Source: Bacteroidota bacterium (GTDB lineage: Bacteria; Bacteroidota; Ignavibacteria; UBA10030). Taken from it: a stretch of DNA of 39,702 nt. The number at the start of each line of letters is the position of its first letter. Positions within the stretch are counted from its first letter, which is position 1. Under the pieces are notes generated by a model. It saw only the letters and a program-made list of their open reading frames with translations, made no database searches and was not told the origin of the DNA. Of the stretch, positions 1-9,772 are shown in pieces. The stretch is taken from assembly GCA_021813905.1 (NCBI GenBank), contig JAKAJH010000029.1, positions 1 through 39,702 on the forward strand, in the 5' to 3' direction. Made by a program: the position numbers and the translations under genes.

Positions 1-1509
1 CTGATGTACCATCCGAACACGCACAAAGGGCAGATCGAAATCCTCACGACGCCGTACTATCATCCGATCCTGCCGCTGATCTATGATTCGGACCTGGCGA
101 AGCTTTGCCAGCCGAACGATCCGATGCCGAACCGCTTCCACTATCCGCAAGATGCCGAAGCGCAGGTGGAAAAGGCGGTGCATGCGTACACGCGGACGTT
201 CGGCGTCCGGCCCGCGGGCATGTGGCCGGCAGAAGGCTCGGTGGCGCACGATATCGTGCCGGTGCTGGCAAATCAGCGTATTCGCTGGATCGCGACGGAT
301 CAGAAAATCCTTGCGCACTCCCGGCCGGCCGGACAGCCGTGCTACTATCCGTACGCGGTGTCAGCGGACACTATCGGCGGCACGGGGACGGATGGAGTGG
401 TCGTTGTCTTCCGGGAGACGGAGCTGTCGGATAAGATCGGCTTCGTCTACCAGAATTACGCCGGAGAAGATGCGGCGGACGATTTTGTCCGAAGCGTGCT
501 GCGCTTCGTGCCGCAGGACGGTGAACCCGACCGGCTGCTGACGGTGATCCTGGACGGTGAGAATGCGTGGGAGTGGTACCGGTATGACAACGACGGCAAG
601 GCCTTTCAGCACGCACTGTACCGGAAGCTTACGAAGCTGTACGAAACGCGCCAGGTTGTGACCACGACCGTAACGGAGTACATCGACGGCAATCCGGCCC
701 GAGACATCCCGGCGCACCCGGTGAAGAGCTTGCCGAAGCTTGAATGGCTCTGGCCGGGATCGTGGATCAACGCGAATTTCGACACGTGGATCGGCGAGGA
801 CGAAGAGAACAGGGCGTGGAACTACCTGCTCACCGCCCGAAAGGATCTCGGCGCCTCGGGCTTGCCGCAGCCGGACCCTTCCGCGGACGCACCACGCCGG
901 AACACGAAGAAATGGTTCGCCTACAAGGCGTGGGAAGCGCTGTACGCGGCGGAAGGGTCGGACTGGTTCTGGTGGTACGGAACCGATCAGAACGCTCCCG
1001 CAGGCGACAAGCCCTTCGATCTGGCATTCATCACGCATCTCAAGAACATCTACGCATTCGCCAAACAAGCCGGCGGGTCCATGCCGGAGCGCGACTTCCG
1101 TCCCATCATTTCCGACGTTGGCGCTTCTGCGGCGCGGCCGTCCCAGGGAGCGATGGCGCAGAGCACGGAAGATCTCATGACCGTGAAGATCCAGTGCGAT
1201 GCGCGGGGCATGTATGTGCGCAAAGCGATCTACGTCGCGGGAAATCTCGACGCACTGGGACGATGGGTGCCGAACACGGTGCGGATGTACGACGACGGAA
1301 CGCACGGCGATGCGGCCGCCGCCGACAGCATCTGGACCTTCGAGCTGAAGCTTCCCGTCGGCACTGAGGTGGAATACAAGTTCACCAACAGCGGCGCGGA
1401 GGGGAGCTGGAGTCCCGGAGAGGAATTGCCCGGCGCGAACCGGAAGTTCCGGGTGGAGCGCACGCCGGACGGCGTGATGACGCTTCTGGATCGGTTCGGA
1501 ACCTTCTGA
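1..1509 (+). CDS. Glycoside hydrolase family 57 alpha-glucan hydrolase with C-terminal starch-binding domain (5'-truncated)
   Basis: The reading frame is open from the first base, and the visible 502 codons lack the N-terminal GH57 region with its His-containing first motif, so the gene begins upstream of the window. Seen: a GQIE/HPILPL segment, MWPAEG holding the expected nucleophile Glu (about residue 77 from the first Met), and LDGENAWEW holding the expected acid/base Asp (about residue 184). These fit the amylopullulanase-like branch of GH57. Residues ~395-485 look like a CBM20-type starch-binding domain (VAGNLDALGRW, EYKFTN). Known for the family: retaining cleavage or transfer of alpha-1,4/1,6-glucans. 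The gene lies 10 bp before a sugar-binding lipoprotein, so it belongs to an alpha-glucan use operon. Whether it is exported cannot be judged without the N-terminus. Confidence 0.88.
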   Translation: MMYHPNTHKGQIEILTTPYYHPILPLIYDSDLAKLCQPNDPMPNRFHYPQDAEAQVEKAVHAYTRTFGVRPAGMWPAEGSVAHDIVPVLANQRIRWIATDQKILAHSRPAGQPCYYPYAVSADTIGGTGTDGVVVVFRETELSDKIGFVYQNYAGEDAADDFVRSVLRFVPQDGEPDRLLTVILDGENAWEWYRYDNDGKAFQHALYRKLTKLYETRQVVTTTVTEYIDGNPARDIPAHPVKSLPKLEWLWPGSWINANFDTWIGEDEENRAWNYLLTARKDLGASGLPQPDPSADAPRRNTKKWFAYKAWEALYAAEGSDWFWWYGTDQNAPAGDKPFDLAFITHLKNIYAFAKQAGGSMPERDFRPIISDVGASAARPSQGAMAQSTEDLMTVKIQCDARGMYVRKAIYVAGNLDALGRWVPNTVRMYDDGTHGDAAAADSIWTFELKLPVGTEVEYKFTNSGAEGSWSPGEELPGANRKFRVERTPDGVMTLLDRFGTF

Positions 1510-1519
1510 AAGGCGTCCC

Positions 1520-2758
1520 GTGCGACTCGTCGCGTTTGCAGCATGTGTCACCGTTGCCCTCGGCATCGCCGGCTGCGGCCCTGGTACGGACGACGCCCAC
1601 CGCGTGGTCATCTGGCATCAGATGCGGCCGGATGAACGCGATGTCCTTCAGCGTCAGATCGACCGCTACATGTCCACGCATCCGGGCGTGACGGTTGTGC
1701 AGGTGTACAAGGAAACGGAAACGCTCCGCAGCGGCTACATCATCGGATCGATCGCCGGCCAGGGACCGGACATGGTGTACGGGCCGTCGGATCCGATCGG
1801 CGTGTACGAGGCCACTAAGACCATCCGTCCGATGGAAGACCTCTTCACCAGGGACTATCTGGCGGATTTCGATTCGTCCGGACAGGTCTGGTACAAGGGG
1901 CACCTGTACATGCTCGCGGACAAGATCGGCAACCATCTCGCGCTGGTGTACAACAAGAAATACGTCGCGCGTCCGCCGACAACGGATCGTGAGCTGATTA
2001 CGCTGTGTCAGCAGATCCAGAACCGGTACGGCTACACCGCGGGACGGCCGAATGTGTACGGGCTCGCCTGGAACTACACCGAGCCGTTCTTCTTCATTCC
2101 GTTCTTCACCGGCTTCGGCGGATGGATCTTCGGGCCGGACGGCGTCACACCGACGCTGGATACGCCGGCGATGATCCAGGCGCTGCGGTACGTCCGGGAT
2201 CTGCGCGACGTGTACAAGATCATCCCCGGAGAATCGGATTACGAGATCGCGGATGCGTTGTTCAAGGACGGAAAGACGGCGATGTTGATCAACGGGGACT
2301 GGTCGTGGGCGGGATATCGGGAGAAGGGGATGGATATTGGCGTTGCTCCGTTGCCGCTGATTGTCGAAACAGGCCGCTGGTGCGCCCCGATGACGTCGCC
2401 GAAAGGTTACTCGATCAATGTCAACGTGCCGCCGGCGAAGATGGCGCTGGTGCTGGATGTGCTGAAATATCTGTTGTCCGAGCAGAATCAGCTGGAAACG
2501 ACGCGTGCGCTGAACACGGCGCCGACCCGTCGGTCGGTCTATCAGAACCCCGATGTGCGGAATGATGAGATCCTGATGAATTCACTGCTGCAGATTCAGC
2601 GCGGGCGTCCGATGCCGGTCGTGCCGGAGATGCGGGCGATCTGGGATGCCATGCGGCCAAGCTATCAGGCGGTGATGGGAGGGACGGAGCGGCCGGAACA
2701 GGCGGCAAAAGACATGCAGTCGCTCGCGGAGCGCAAGATCCGCGACATGATGGAGTGA
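1520..2758 (+). CDS. ABC transporter sugar-binding lipoprotein (family 1 solute-binding protein)
   Basis: Periplasmic receptor of a carbohydrate ABC importer. The GTG start gives a short signal peptide ending in the lipobox LGIAGC (Cys about residue 19), so the protein should be lipid-anchored. The 412-aa length and segments such as GPDMVYGPSD, ADKIGNHLALVYNKK and LFKDGKTAMLINGDWSW are typical of maltose/maltodextrin-type SBP_bac_1 proteins. It sits 10 bp after the GH57 gene and 18 bp before the first permease gene, in one operon. Maltodextrin is the likely ligand, inferred from the two glucan hydrolases around it, but the sequence does not fix specificity. Two glycines follow the lipobox region closely (GCGPG) and there is no outer-membrane retention signal I can read. 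Confidence 0.9.
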   Translation: MRLVAFAACVTVALGIAGCGPGTDDAHRVVIWHQMRPDERDVLQRQIDRYMSTHPGVTVVQVYKETETLRSGYIIGSIAGQGPDMVYGPSDPIGVYEATKTIRPMEDLFTRDYLADFDSSGQVWYKGHLYMLADKIGNHLALVYNKKYVARPPTTDRELITLCQQIQNRYGYTAGRPNVYGLAWNYTEPFFFIPFFTGFGGWIFGPDGVTPTLDTPAMIQALRYVRDLRDVYKIIPGESDYEIADALFKDGKTAMLINGDWSWAGYREKGMDIGVAPLPLIVETGRWCAPMTSPKGYSINVNVPPAKMALVLDVLKYLLSEQNQLETTRALNTAPTRRSVYQNPDVRNDEILMNSLLQIQRGRPMPVVPEMRAIWDAMRPSYQAVMGGTERPEQAAKDMQSLAERKIRDMME

Positions 2759-2776
2759 TCGGAAGGAGGCTGACCG

Positions 2777-3670
2777 GTGTATACCCGCCGTGACAGAATG
2801 TTCATTGCGTTCCTCGTGGTCCCGTCGTTCATTCTGCTGGGGGCCGTGGTGCTGTATCCGTTCATCTACAATCTCATCCTTTCGTTCGGGAACATGAACC
2901 TGACGAGGATCCGGGACTGGCAGATCATCGGCATCCGGCAATACGTCAAGATTCTCACCGAGCCGATGCAGCCCGGGTTCTATGATATCTTTTTCAAGAC
3001 GATCATCTGGACCGTGGTGAACGTCGTCTTTCACGTGACGCTTGGCGTCTTTCTCGCGCTGCTGCTGAATCAGAAGGTGCGCGGCAAGTCGATCTATCGC
3101 ACGCTGCTGATCATTCCATGGGCCATCCCGCAATACATCGTCGCGCTGACGTGGCGCGGCATGTTCAACTACGAATACGGCGCGATCAATCTCATCCTCA
3201 CGAAGTATCTGAGCCTGCCGGCGGTCGAATGGCTCAAAAGTCCCACGGAAGCATTCATCGCCTGCATTCTGACGAATATCTGGCTCGGCTTTCCGTTTAT
3301 GATGGTAGTGGCGCTCGGGGCGCTGCAGAGCATTCCGCAGGAACTGTACGAAGCTGCGGACATCGACGGCGCGACGTGGTACCACAAGCTGACCAAAGTG
3401 ACGATCCCACTCATTCGTCCGGTCATGGTTCCTGCCATTACCCTCGGCATGATCTGGACTTTCAACAGTCTGAACATCATCTGGCTGGTGACGAACACCG
3501 GAGAGCCGTCCGACAAGACGCACATTCTCGTGTCATTTGTGTACAAAGCCGCGTTCAACTTCTACAATTTCAGTCAGGCCGCGGCGCTTTCCATCTTCAT
3601 CTTCCTGATCCTGCTGACCTTCAGCCTGATCTTCATGCGGCGGTCGAAGGCGACGGAAGCGGCATATTGA
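2777..3670 (+). CDS. MalF/UgpA-type carbohydrate ABC transporter permease
   Basis: Inner-membrane permease of the importer, 297 aa with about six membrane segments. The first is FIAFLVVPSFILLGAVVLYP, so it lacks the long periplasmic loop and two extra helices of E. coli MalF, like most MalF homologues outside enterobacteria. The EAA loop that contacts the ATPase is present (ELYEAADIDGATWYHKLTKV then IPLIRP, about residues 190-220). The start is GTG with a strong GGAGG ribosome site 8 bases upstream. It is followed after 7 bp by the MalG-type partner. Confidence 0.92.
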   Translation: MYTRRDRMFIAFLVVPSFILLGAVVLYPFIYNLILSFGNMNLTRIRDWQIIGIRQYVKILTEPMQPGFYDIFFKTIIWTVVNVVFHVTLGVFLALLLNQKVRGKSIYRTLLIIPWAIPQYIVALTWRGMFNYEYGAINLILTKYLSLPAVEWLKSPTEAFIACILTNIWLGFPFMMVVALGALQSIPQELYEAADIDGATWYHKLTKVTIPLIRPVMVPAITLGMIWTFNSLNIIWLVTNTGEPSDKTHILVSFVYKAAFNFYNFSQAAALSIFIFLILLTFSLIFMRRSKATEAAY

Positions 3671-3677
3671 GGCGGCC

Positions 3678-4523
3678 ATGACAGTCCGATCGAAACGCAC
3701 GGCCCTGCTGGGGCGCTTTCTGACGCACGCGGTCCTGCTGTTGTTTGTGGTGTTCTCGCTGTTCCCGGTCTGGCAGGTCGTGAACATCTCGCTGCGGCCG
3801 GGCAATCAGTTGCTGTCCACATCGCTCGAGCTCATTCCGACGGGCGCGACGTTCGAGAACTACGTGCGATTGTTCACGGAGGCGGATTTTCTTCGCTGGC
3901 TTTGGAACAGCACGTTCGTCTCGCTCGTCGTCACGGTGACGGGCGTGGTGTTCGCATCCATGGCGGGATACGGATTTTCCCGGTTCCGCTTCGCGGGCAG
4001 GAACATTGGCCTGCTGAGCCTGCTGACGACGCAGATGTTCCCGGCGACCATGCTGCTGCTGCCGATGTACATTATGCTGATCAAGCTCGGTCTCATCAAC
4101 AGCTATCTGGGTGTGGTGATCGTCTATTCGGCGACGGCGCTGCCGTTCTGCATCTGGACAATGAAGGGATACTACGATACGATCCCGGTGAGTCTGGAAG
4201 AAGCGGCGCGGATCGACGGCTGCACGCATTTCTCGGCATTCTACCGGGTGATTCTTCCGCTCGCGGCACCGGCACTCGTGATCACGGCGTTGTTCTCGTT
4301 CATGGCGGCGTGGTCGGAGTATCTGGTTGCGGCCCAGATCCTGCAGGACACTCGATTGTGGACGCTTCCGCTGGGCCTGAAGTCCTTCGAGTCGAGCATG
4401 AGCACGGAGTGGGGAATGTACGGCGCAGGATCACTGGTGGTCATGGTCCCGGTGGTGCTGCTCTTCCTCGCGCTGAGCCGGTGGCTGGTCTCTGGTCTGA
4501 CGCTCGGCAGCGTGAAAGGATAG
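3678..4523 (+). CDS. MalG-type carbohydrate ABC transporter permease
   Basis: Second inner-membrane permease, 281 aa with six predicted membrane segments. The EAA motif reads SLEEAARIDGCTHFSAFYRV followed by ILPLAAPAL. The C-terminus (VSGLTLGSVKG) closely resembles the MalG tail that docks into the ATPase. It ends 3 bp before the lipoprotein amylase gene. No MalK/MsmX-type ATPase gene follows, so the importer must use an ATPase encoded before this window or elsewhere on the chromosome, as multi-user MsmX-type ATPases do. That last point is inference. Confidence 0.93.
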   Translation: MTVRSKRTALLGRFLTHAVLLLFVVFSLFPVWQVVNISLRPGNQLLSTSLELIPTGATFENYVRLFTEADFLRWLWNSTFVSLVVTVTGVVFASMAGYGFSRFRFAGRNIGLLSLLTTQMFPATMLLLPMYIMLIKLGLINSYLGVVIVYSATALPFCIWTMKGYYDTIPVSLEEAARIDGCTHFSAFYRVILPLAAPALVITALFSFMAAWSEYLVAAQILQDTRLWTLPLGLKSFESSMSTEWGMYGAGSLVVMVPVVLLFLALSRWLVSGLTLGSVKG

Positions 4524-4526
4524 CGC

Positions 4527-6359
4527 GTGACGGAACGGCGGCATCGCATGCGGTTGGCGGGTACTCCACTGTGCATCGCGGCGGCACTTTCATCCATTCT
4601 TTTCTGGCAGGGATGCATGCAGAAGAAAGAATCACCGATCCGCCTGGATGGCACCTGGCATTTCGCGGTTGATTCGACTGATCGCGGCGTCGCGGAAGGA
4701 TGGTTCCGCACGGACTGGGATCGCCGGGATTGGCGTGAGATCACGGTCCCCGACTACTGGGATCGCTACAATCTCGAGAGCTACGATGGTGTCGGATGGT
4801 ACTGGCGAACCGTCGTCGTGGAAGACACGTCCGCTCCAATGACCCTCTACTTCGCGGGCGTCGATGATGACGCCGATGTCTGGCTGAACGGGGAGCGGGT
4901 GGGCTCGCATGCGGGCTATTCCGATGCGTTCTGGTTCGATGTCACGTCTCATCTCCGAAAAGGGAAGAACGATCTGGTGGTTCGTGTGGTAGATAAGGGC
5001 GGACCGGGAGGCATCTACAAGCCGATCACGCTCGTTCGTTCGGACCGGATCGACGATGTGCTTCGCACGAAATACTCGCGGATGAAGGCGCGCCCGAGCG
5101 CCGAGTGGGTGAAGAACGCCGTGATCTACGAGTTCTACGTGCGGTCATTTTCGCCGGAGGGAACGTTCAGGGGAGTGGAGAAGCGGCTTCCCGAGCTGAA
5201 GCGACTGGGCGTGACAGTCCTGTGGCTCATGCCGATCCATCCCGTCGGAGAGTTGAACCGGAAAGGATCGCTGGGAAGTCCGTACTCCGTCCGTGACTAT
5301 TATGCCGTGAATCCGGAATTCGGGACCCTGGACGACTTCCGGTCGCTGGTACGGGCGGTGCACGCCGCGGGGATGCACATCATCACCGATCTGGTGGCAA
5401 ATCACACGTCATGGGACAGCGTCCTGCTGATGGAGCATCCGGAATGGTTCACGCACAACGCCGAGGGCGCCATTGTCGCTCCCAACGCCGATTGGACGGA
5501 TGTCGCGGACCTGAACTACGATCAGCACGAGCTTCGGAAGTACATGATCCGCATGATGAAGTACTGGGTCGCGGATGAGCACATCGACGGCTACCGATGC
5601 GATGACGCGGAACTGGTCCCGACCGACTTCTGGGAGACCGCGCGACAGGAACTCGATGCGATCAAGCCGGTGATGATGCTTTCGGAGGGTACGTTGCCGG
5701 AGCACCACGTCGAGGCGTTCGATCTGACGTACTCCTGGAATGTGTACGATGTGCTGGGCAAGGTCATCAACGACACAACGTCGGCCACTATCTTTAACGC
5801 CCTGCTTCGCACGGAATCGTATCAGTTCCCCCGGGGATCGCTGCGTCTCCGGTTCAATACGAATCATGATAAGAACGCGTTTGATGCACCGGCCGTGGAG
5901 AAGTTCGGACCCGGCGGCGCGATGGCGAGTGCCGTCCTCGTGTTCACGATGCCGGGCGTGCCGCTGATCTACAACGGAGAGGAGGTCGGTAATCCGAAGC
6001 GCCTGAGCCTGTTCGAACGCGTGCCGATCGACTGGTCCCGGGGCGAGGCATTTCGGACGCTGTATGAAGGATTGACCGCATTGCGTGCGGCTCATCCCGC
6101 TTTGCGTGAGGGCGACGATCAGCCGGTGGAAACGACAGATGCGCCGAAAATCTATGCGTTTGTGCGGTCGACGGGGGCTGACCGTGCACTGGTGGTCATT
6201 AGTTTCGCGCGGACGCAAGTGACGACACTACTGAAGGGAAAATCGGTGGCGGGATCGGTGTGGACGCGGGTCTTCGGAAACGGTCCGGAATCGCTTCCGG
6301 CGGATTCACAGAGGATCACGCTGCCGGCATTCGGTTACGCGGTGTATGTGTCTCGATGA
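4527..6359 (+). CDS. Lipoprotein GH13 alpha-amylase family enzyme with N-terminal beta-sandwich domain
   Basis: Hydrolyses or transfers alpha-glucans outside the cytoplasm. The signal peptide ends in a loose lipobox (LFWQGC). Residues ~35-175 form a GH2-type sugar-binding jelly roll ([34 protein letters not shown]), and ~190-600 are the GH13 barrel. The four GH13 regions are seen: DLVANHT, GYRCDD (nucleophile D359), LSEG (acid/base E387) and NTNHD (D448), so the enzyme should be active. The GTG start has AAAGGA 7 bases upstream; an in-frame ATG at 4548 is an alternative. Its position after the permeases suggests it makes maltodextrins for the importer. Exact specificity (alpha-amylase, neopullulanase or cyclomaltodextrinase) is not resolved. 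Confidence 0.9.
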   Translation: MTERRHRMRLAGTPLCIAAALSSILFWQGCMQKKESPIRLDGTWHFAVDSTDRGVAEGWFRTDWDRRDWREITVPDYWDRYNLESYDGVGWYWRTVVVEDTSAPMTLYFAGVDDDADVWLNGERVGSHAGYSDAFWFDVTSHLRKGKNDLVVRVVDKGGPGGIYKPITLVRSDRIDDVLRTKYSRMKARPSAEWVKNAVIYEFYVRSFSPEGTFRGVEKRLPELKRLGVTVLWLMPIHPVGELNRKGSLGSPYSVRDYYAVNPEFGTLDDFRSLVRAVHAAGMHIITDLVANHTSWDSVLLMEHPEWFTHNAEGAIVAPNADWTDVADLNYDQHELRKYMIRMMKYWVADEHIDGYRCDDAELVPTDFWETARQELDAIKPVMMLSEGTLPEHHVEAFDLTYSWNVYDVLGKVINDTTSATIFNALLRTESYQFPRGSLRLRFNTNHDKNAFDAPAVEKFGPGGAMASAVLVFTMPGVPLIYNGEEVGNPKRLSLFERVPIDWSRGEAFRTLYEGLTALRAAHPALREGDDQPVETTDAPKIYAFVRSTGADRALVVISFARTQVTTLLKGKSVAGSVWTRVFGNGPESLPADSQRITLPAFGYAVYVSR

Positions 6360-6373
6360 TCACGGAGGCTCCG

Positions 6374-6787
6374 ATGAAGACATTGACGGAATATCTCTGG
6401 TTCAACACGAAGAAGCACCGGGAATACATCAACATCACGGATGAAGTCGGGCAGATCGTCCGTCGCAGCGGCGTGAAGGAGGGGATGGTGCTCGTCTCGG
6501 CGATGCATATCACGGCCGGCGTGTACGTGAATGATGCGGAGAGCGGCTTGCTCGAGGATATCGATGAGCTCCTTGAGCGGCTGGCGCCGTTCCGGGCTGA
6601 CTATCGGCATCACCGGACAGGCGAATCGAACGGCGATTCGCATCTGAAGAGCCTGCTGGTTCACCACGAAGTCATCGTGCCGGTGACGGAGGGCAAACTG
6701 GATTTCGGTCCATGGCAACAAATCTACTATGCCGAATTCGACGGCCAGCGGCGAAAACGGGTGATCGTAAAGGTGATGGGTGAGTGA
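6374..6787 (+). CDS. YjbQ/UPF0047 family protein
   Basis: 137 aa, the usual length of this widespread cytoplasmic family. Conserved segments seen are [16 protein letters not shown], the histidine-rich [17 protein letters not shown], and [15 protein letters not shown] near the C-terminus. E. coli YjbQ has weak thiamin-phosphate-synthase activity when overexpressed, but its physiological role is unknown, so no reaction is assigned here. I chose ATG 6374 because GGAGG lies 5 bases upstream. An in-frame ATG at 6356 overlaps the amylase stop and has no such site. The gene overlaps the next one by 8 bp, indicating coupling. Confidence 0.9.
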   Translation: MKTLTEYLWFNTKKHREYINITDEVGQIVRRSGVKEGMVLVSAMHITAGVYVNDAESGLLEDIDELLERLAPFRADYRHHRTGESNGDSHLKSLLVHHEVIVPVTEGKLDFGPWQQIYYAEFDGQRRKRVIVKVMGE

Positions 6788-7733
6788 GCAGATTCACACG
6801 GCATCCGATTCGCCTGTGACGTTCAAGCACCGCGTGGAGTACGTGCTGTTCGTCTGCGCAGGGGCTTTCGTTCGATTGTTCCCTCCGCGGTTCGTGCATC
6901 GCATCGGAGCTGTCTTTGCGTCGATCGGATATCCGATCCTCCGATCGCGGCGCGCAGTCGCTCTGCGGAATCTGCGAAATGCATTTCCGGAACGCACCGA
7001 TGCGGAGCGCGATGCGATCGCGCGGGAATCGTTTCGGTCTGTGGCGACCGCGTTCCTCGAATTTCTCACGTTTGAGCGCCTGAGTCCGAATGATATCCGT
7101 CGGCTCGTTCGTGTTGAAAACGCTGAGATACTGACGGACGTGGACCGACGGCACAAGGGTGCCATCTTCCTCACCGCGCATTTCGGAAACTGGGAGCTGG
7201 CCGCAGCGGCCATTGCGGTGTATTCGGGCCGGCCGCTCCACGTCATCGTCAAGCGTCAGGCGAATCGGCTGGTCGATCGGACCATCGACAGGTGGCGGAC
7301 GAAGTACGGTGCCCAAACCGTGAGCATGGAACATGCACCGCGTGAAGTCATGCGCGCGCTCGGGGAAGCGGCGCTGGTGGGATTGGCGGCGGATCAGGCG
7401 GCCGCGAAAGAAAGCACACCGGTGGAGTTCTTCGGGAGGATGGTGCCGACGTTCGGCGGACCGGCGGTGTTCGGGCTTCGCATGCGCGTTCCGCTCGTCC
7501 TGGGACTCGCCGTGCGCCAGCCGGACGGCACCTACGTGATGCATCTCCGCGAAGTGCCCTCTTCTGATCTGGGGGAATATTCCGATGAAGCGGTCACGGA
7601 ACTCACCCGTCGGCATGTCCGGATGACCGAAGAAGGCATTCGGGAACACCCCGGGCAATGGATGTGGATGCACAAACGCTGGAAGCATGTGCCCGATCGG
7701 CCTGAGTTTCGGGAGGCGGCACGGAACCAATGA
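6780..7733 (+). CDS. LpxL/HtrB-family lipid A late acyltransferase
   Basis: Inner-membrane enzyme that adds a secondary acyl chain to Kdo-lipid A or its precursor. The protein has 317 aa with one N-terminal membrane segment ([15 protein letters not shown]). It carries the catalytic HX4E motif as HFGNWE (H134, E139) and the downstream WMWMHKRWK signature of the LpxL/LpxM family. GTG 6780 is the only start before the conserved N-terminus and overlaps yjbQ by 8 bp. The 3' end overlaps the heptosyltransferase by 4 bp (ATGA), so these LPS genes are translated together. Which acyl position it modifies cannot be read from sequence. Confidence 0.9.
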   Translation: MSEQIHTASDSPVTFKHRVEYVLFVCAGAFVRLFPPRFVHRIGAVFASIGYPILRSRRAVALRNLRNAFPERTDAERDAIARESFRSVATAFLEFLTFERLSPNDIRRLVRVENAEILTDVDRRHKGAIFLTAHFGNWELAAAAIAVYSGRPLHVIVKRQANRLVDRTIDRWRTKYGAQTVSMEHAPREVMRALGEAALVGLAADQAAAKESTPVEFFGRMVPTFGGPAVFGLRMRVPLVLGLAVRQPDGTYVMHLREVPSSDLGEYSDEAVTELTRRHVRMTEEGIREHPGQWMWMHKRWKHVPDRPEFREAARNQ

Positions 7734-8758
7734 CGGGCGTTGCGCGTATCCTGGTCGTTCAGACGGCGTTCATCGGTGATGTGATCCTTACGCTCCCGTT
7801 ACTGCAGTCACTGAAACGGGCCTATCCGGATGCCGTTATCGATTGCGTTGCGGTTCCACGGGCGGCGGATGTCCTCCGAGGCCATCCCGCCATTGATTCC
7901 GTGGTCGTGTACGACAAGCGGGGAGCTGACAAAGGGGTGCGGGGATTCGTCCGGTTGTGCGCCGCCCTCCGGGCGAATCGGTACGACCTTGCCATCGTGC
8001 CACATCGATCGCTGCGAAGTGCGCTTCTCGTCCGATTGGCCGGAATCCCTGCCCGCATCGGGTTCGACCGGAGTGCGGGATCGATGTTCTGGACGTCGGT
8101 GGTGCGCTACCAAGCCGACAAACACGAGATCGACCGGAACCTCTCGTTGCTGATGCCGTTGGGGATTCCGGTCCCGGCCGCCGAGGTTCCGCAGATCGCT
8201 CCGTCCGCTGAAGATGCGGCGGCGGTGATCGCATCCGTCCCGACGATCACGCGGAAGAGAATCAAGGTCGCGATTGCCCCCGGCACGATCTGGAAGACGA
8301 AGCAATGGCCGCTGGCGTATGTCCGTACGCTGTGTGCCGCGCTGGTTCACGAGGGGGTGGATGTGCTTCTGGTCGGCGGACCTGAGGACCGATCCGGATG
8401 CGAAGAGATCCGCGTCGGTGTCGCCAGTGAGCGCGTCGTGAATCTTGCCGGCAAGCTGACGCTGCGTCAATCTGCCGAAGTGCTGCGCCGATGTCGCGTG
8501 GTCGTCTCCAATGACAGCGCGCCCATGCATCTTGCGGGCGCGGTCGGCACTCCGGTTATTGCGATTTTCGGTGCGACGGTCCCCGCGTTCGGCTTTGCTC
8601 CCCGCGGATCGAGGGACCGGATCCTGGAGATCGGGGGACTCCCGTGCCGGCCGTGTTCCATTCATGGCGGGCCGTCGTGTCCGATCGGGACGTTCGATTG
8701 CATGATGCGGATTGCACCCGAGCAGGTGCTGGAGCAACTTCGTCCGTTCCTCTCGTAG
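7730..8758 (+). CDS. waaF: ADP-heptose:LPS heptosyltransferase-type GT9 glycosyltransferase
   Basis: Cytoplasmic-face glycosyltransferase of the GT9 family, 342 aa, that transfers heptose to the LPS inner core. N-terminal domain: ILVVQTAFIGDVILTLPLL. C-terminal nucleotide-sugar domain: APGTIWKTKQWP, then the family signature SNDSAPMHLAGAVGTPVIAI and FGFAPRG. A cysteine cluster (GGLPCRPCSIHGGPSCP) matches WaaF-like members. It overlaps the acyltransferase stop by 4 bp. The symbol marks heptosyltransferase II-like features; type I or a paralogue is possible. Confidence 0.86.
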   Translation: MTGVARILVVQTAFIGDVILTLPLLQSLKRAYPDAVIDCVAVPRAADVLRGHPAIDSVVVYDKRGADKGVRGFVRLCAALRANRYDLAIVPHRSLRSALLVRLAGIPARIGFDRSAGSMFWTSVVRYQADKHEIDRNLSLLMPLGIPVPAAEVPQIAPSAEDAAAVIASVPTITRKRIKVAIAPGTIWKTKQWPLAYVRTLCAALVHEGVDVLLVGGPEDRSGCEEIRVGVASERVVNLAGKLTLRQSAEVLRRCRVVVSNDSAPMHLAGAVGTPVIAIFGATVPAFGFAPRGSRDRILEIGGLPCRPCSIHGGPSCPIGTFDCMMRIAPEQVLEQLRPFLS

Positions 8759-8922
8759 TCGCTGAGTCGTCCAGCCTCGCCGAAAACCTTCCTCCCATCC
8801 GTCTTCTGCGGTCGCTGCGGAGAAGCAGAATGCCCTTCGCCGCGCACGGTCCGTATGCCCTCCGGATGTGCAGAGCGGTCGCGAGAGTCTGACCGGTGAG
8901 CGAGTGGATGTGGAGCCGAGGC

Positions 8923-8951
8923 TTGCCTTCGCGGCAATAGTTTCATACATT
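8923..8951 (+). promoter_or_regulatory. Sigma-70 promoter for tRNA-Arg and probably the TPR gene
   Basis: TTGCCT (8923-8928), 17-bp spacer, TACATT (8946-8951). The start would fall near 8958, about 20 bases before the tRNA. The 220-bp gap after the heptosyltransferase gene holds nothing else I can support. Confidence 0.7.
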
Positions 8952-8978
8952 GTCAAAGTTGATCCGTCAACGCCAGTT

Positions 8979-9052
8979 GCGCCCGTAGCTCAGCTGGATA
9001 GAGCGACAGCCTCCGGAGCTGTAGGCCAGGCGTTCGAATCGCCTCGGGCGCA
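8979..9052 (+). tRNA. tRNA-Arg (anticodon CCG)
   Basis: A full cloverleaf can be folded. The acceptor stem GCGCCCG pairs with CGGGCGC, the D stem is GCTC/GAGC, the anticodon stem is ACAGC/GCTGT with loop CTCCGGA (CCG at 9013-9015), and the T arm AGGCG/CGCCT has loop TTCGAAT. The discriminator is A and no CCA is encoded. No terminator separates it from the TPR gene 30 bp later. Confidence 0.96.
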
Positions 9053-9082
9053 CAACGTATTCACCGCACGCAAAGGATGTCC

Positions 9083-9772
9083 ATGCTGAATCCACAGAAA
9101 AAAGTCTCTCGCAAAGAAATCAAAGAAGACAAGCTCGTGACCTCGTATTTCGAGGCGCGCGCGTGGGCCGAGGAGAACCGGAAGCTGCTGTCGTATGTCG
9201 CTCTGGCCATTGTGGTTCTGGTCGCCGGCGTGTTCATCTACCTGAACAGACAGTCGGAGGACAACCAGAAGGCCACAACGGAGCTGGCGAAGGTCTTCCC
9301 GCTGTACGATCAGGGCAAGTACGATCAGGCGATTAACGGGGTTCCGCAGGAAGGGACCCACGGTCTCCAGTTCATCGTGGACGAATACGGATCAACGCAT
9401 TCCGGCAACATCGCGAGTCTCTATCTGGCGGACTCCTACTTCGCCCTCGGACAGTATGAGAAAGCGCTGGGATACTACAAGAAAGTCAGTGTGGATGACC
9501 GGATGGTATCAGCCTCCGCGCTGGCCGGTGTCGGCGCGTGCTATGAATCGATGAAGCAGTTCGCGGATGCCGCGTCGTACTACGAACGGGCTGCGTCGAA
9601 GAACATGGTCGCGGGTCTTGCGCCGAACTACCTGCGGCGGGCGGCGGAGTCCTTTGCGGCCGCCGGTGACAAGGCGAAAGCGGTCGAGATCCTCAAAACC
9701 CTCAAGAAAGAGTTTCCCTCCACGCAGGAAGCGCGGGACGCGGATCTGTTCATCGCTCAGTTCGGCGCCTGA
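9083..9772 (+). CDS. Membrane-anchored tetratricopeptide repeat protein
   Basis: 229 aa. A charged cytoplasmic N-terminus is followed by one membrane segment (LSYVALAIVVLVAGVFIYL, about residues 35-55). TPR-like helices then repeat the pattern SLYLADSYFALGQYEKALGYY, AGVGACYESMKQFADAASYY and RRAAESFAAAGDKAKAVEIL, ending in a C-terminal DADLFIAQFGA. The topology resembles YfgM/CcmG-type TPR anchors, but the family is generic and no function is assigned. ATG 9083 is preferred because AAAGGA ends 5 bases upstream, while ATG 9077 overlaps that site. The gene is probably read from the tRNA-Arg promoter. Confidence 0.85.
   Translation: MLNPQKKVSRKEIKEDKLVTSYFEARAWAEENRKLLSYVALAIVVLVAGVFIYLNRQSEDNQKATTELAKVFPLYDQGKYDQAINGVPQEGTHGLQFIVDEYGSTHSGNIASLYLADSYFALGQYEKALGYYKKVSVDDRMVSASALAGVGACYESMKQFADAASYYERAASKNMVAGLAPNYLRRAAESFAAAGDKAKAVEILKTLKKEFPSTQEARDADLFIAQFGA

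Noticed and set aside
8800-8850. Hairpin TTCTGC/GCAGAA after the heptosyltransferase gene as a terminator
   Set aside because: The loop is 15 bases, the stem is weak and no T run follows.
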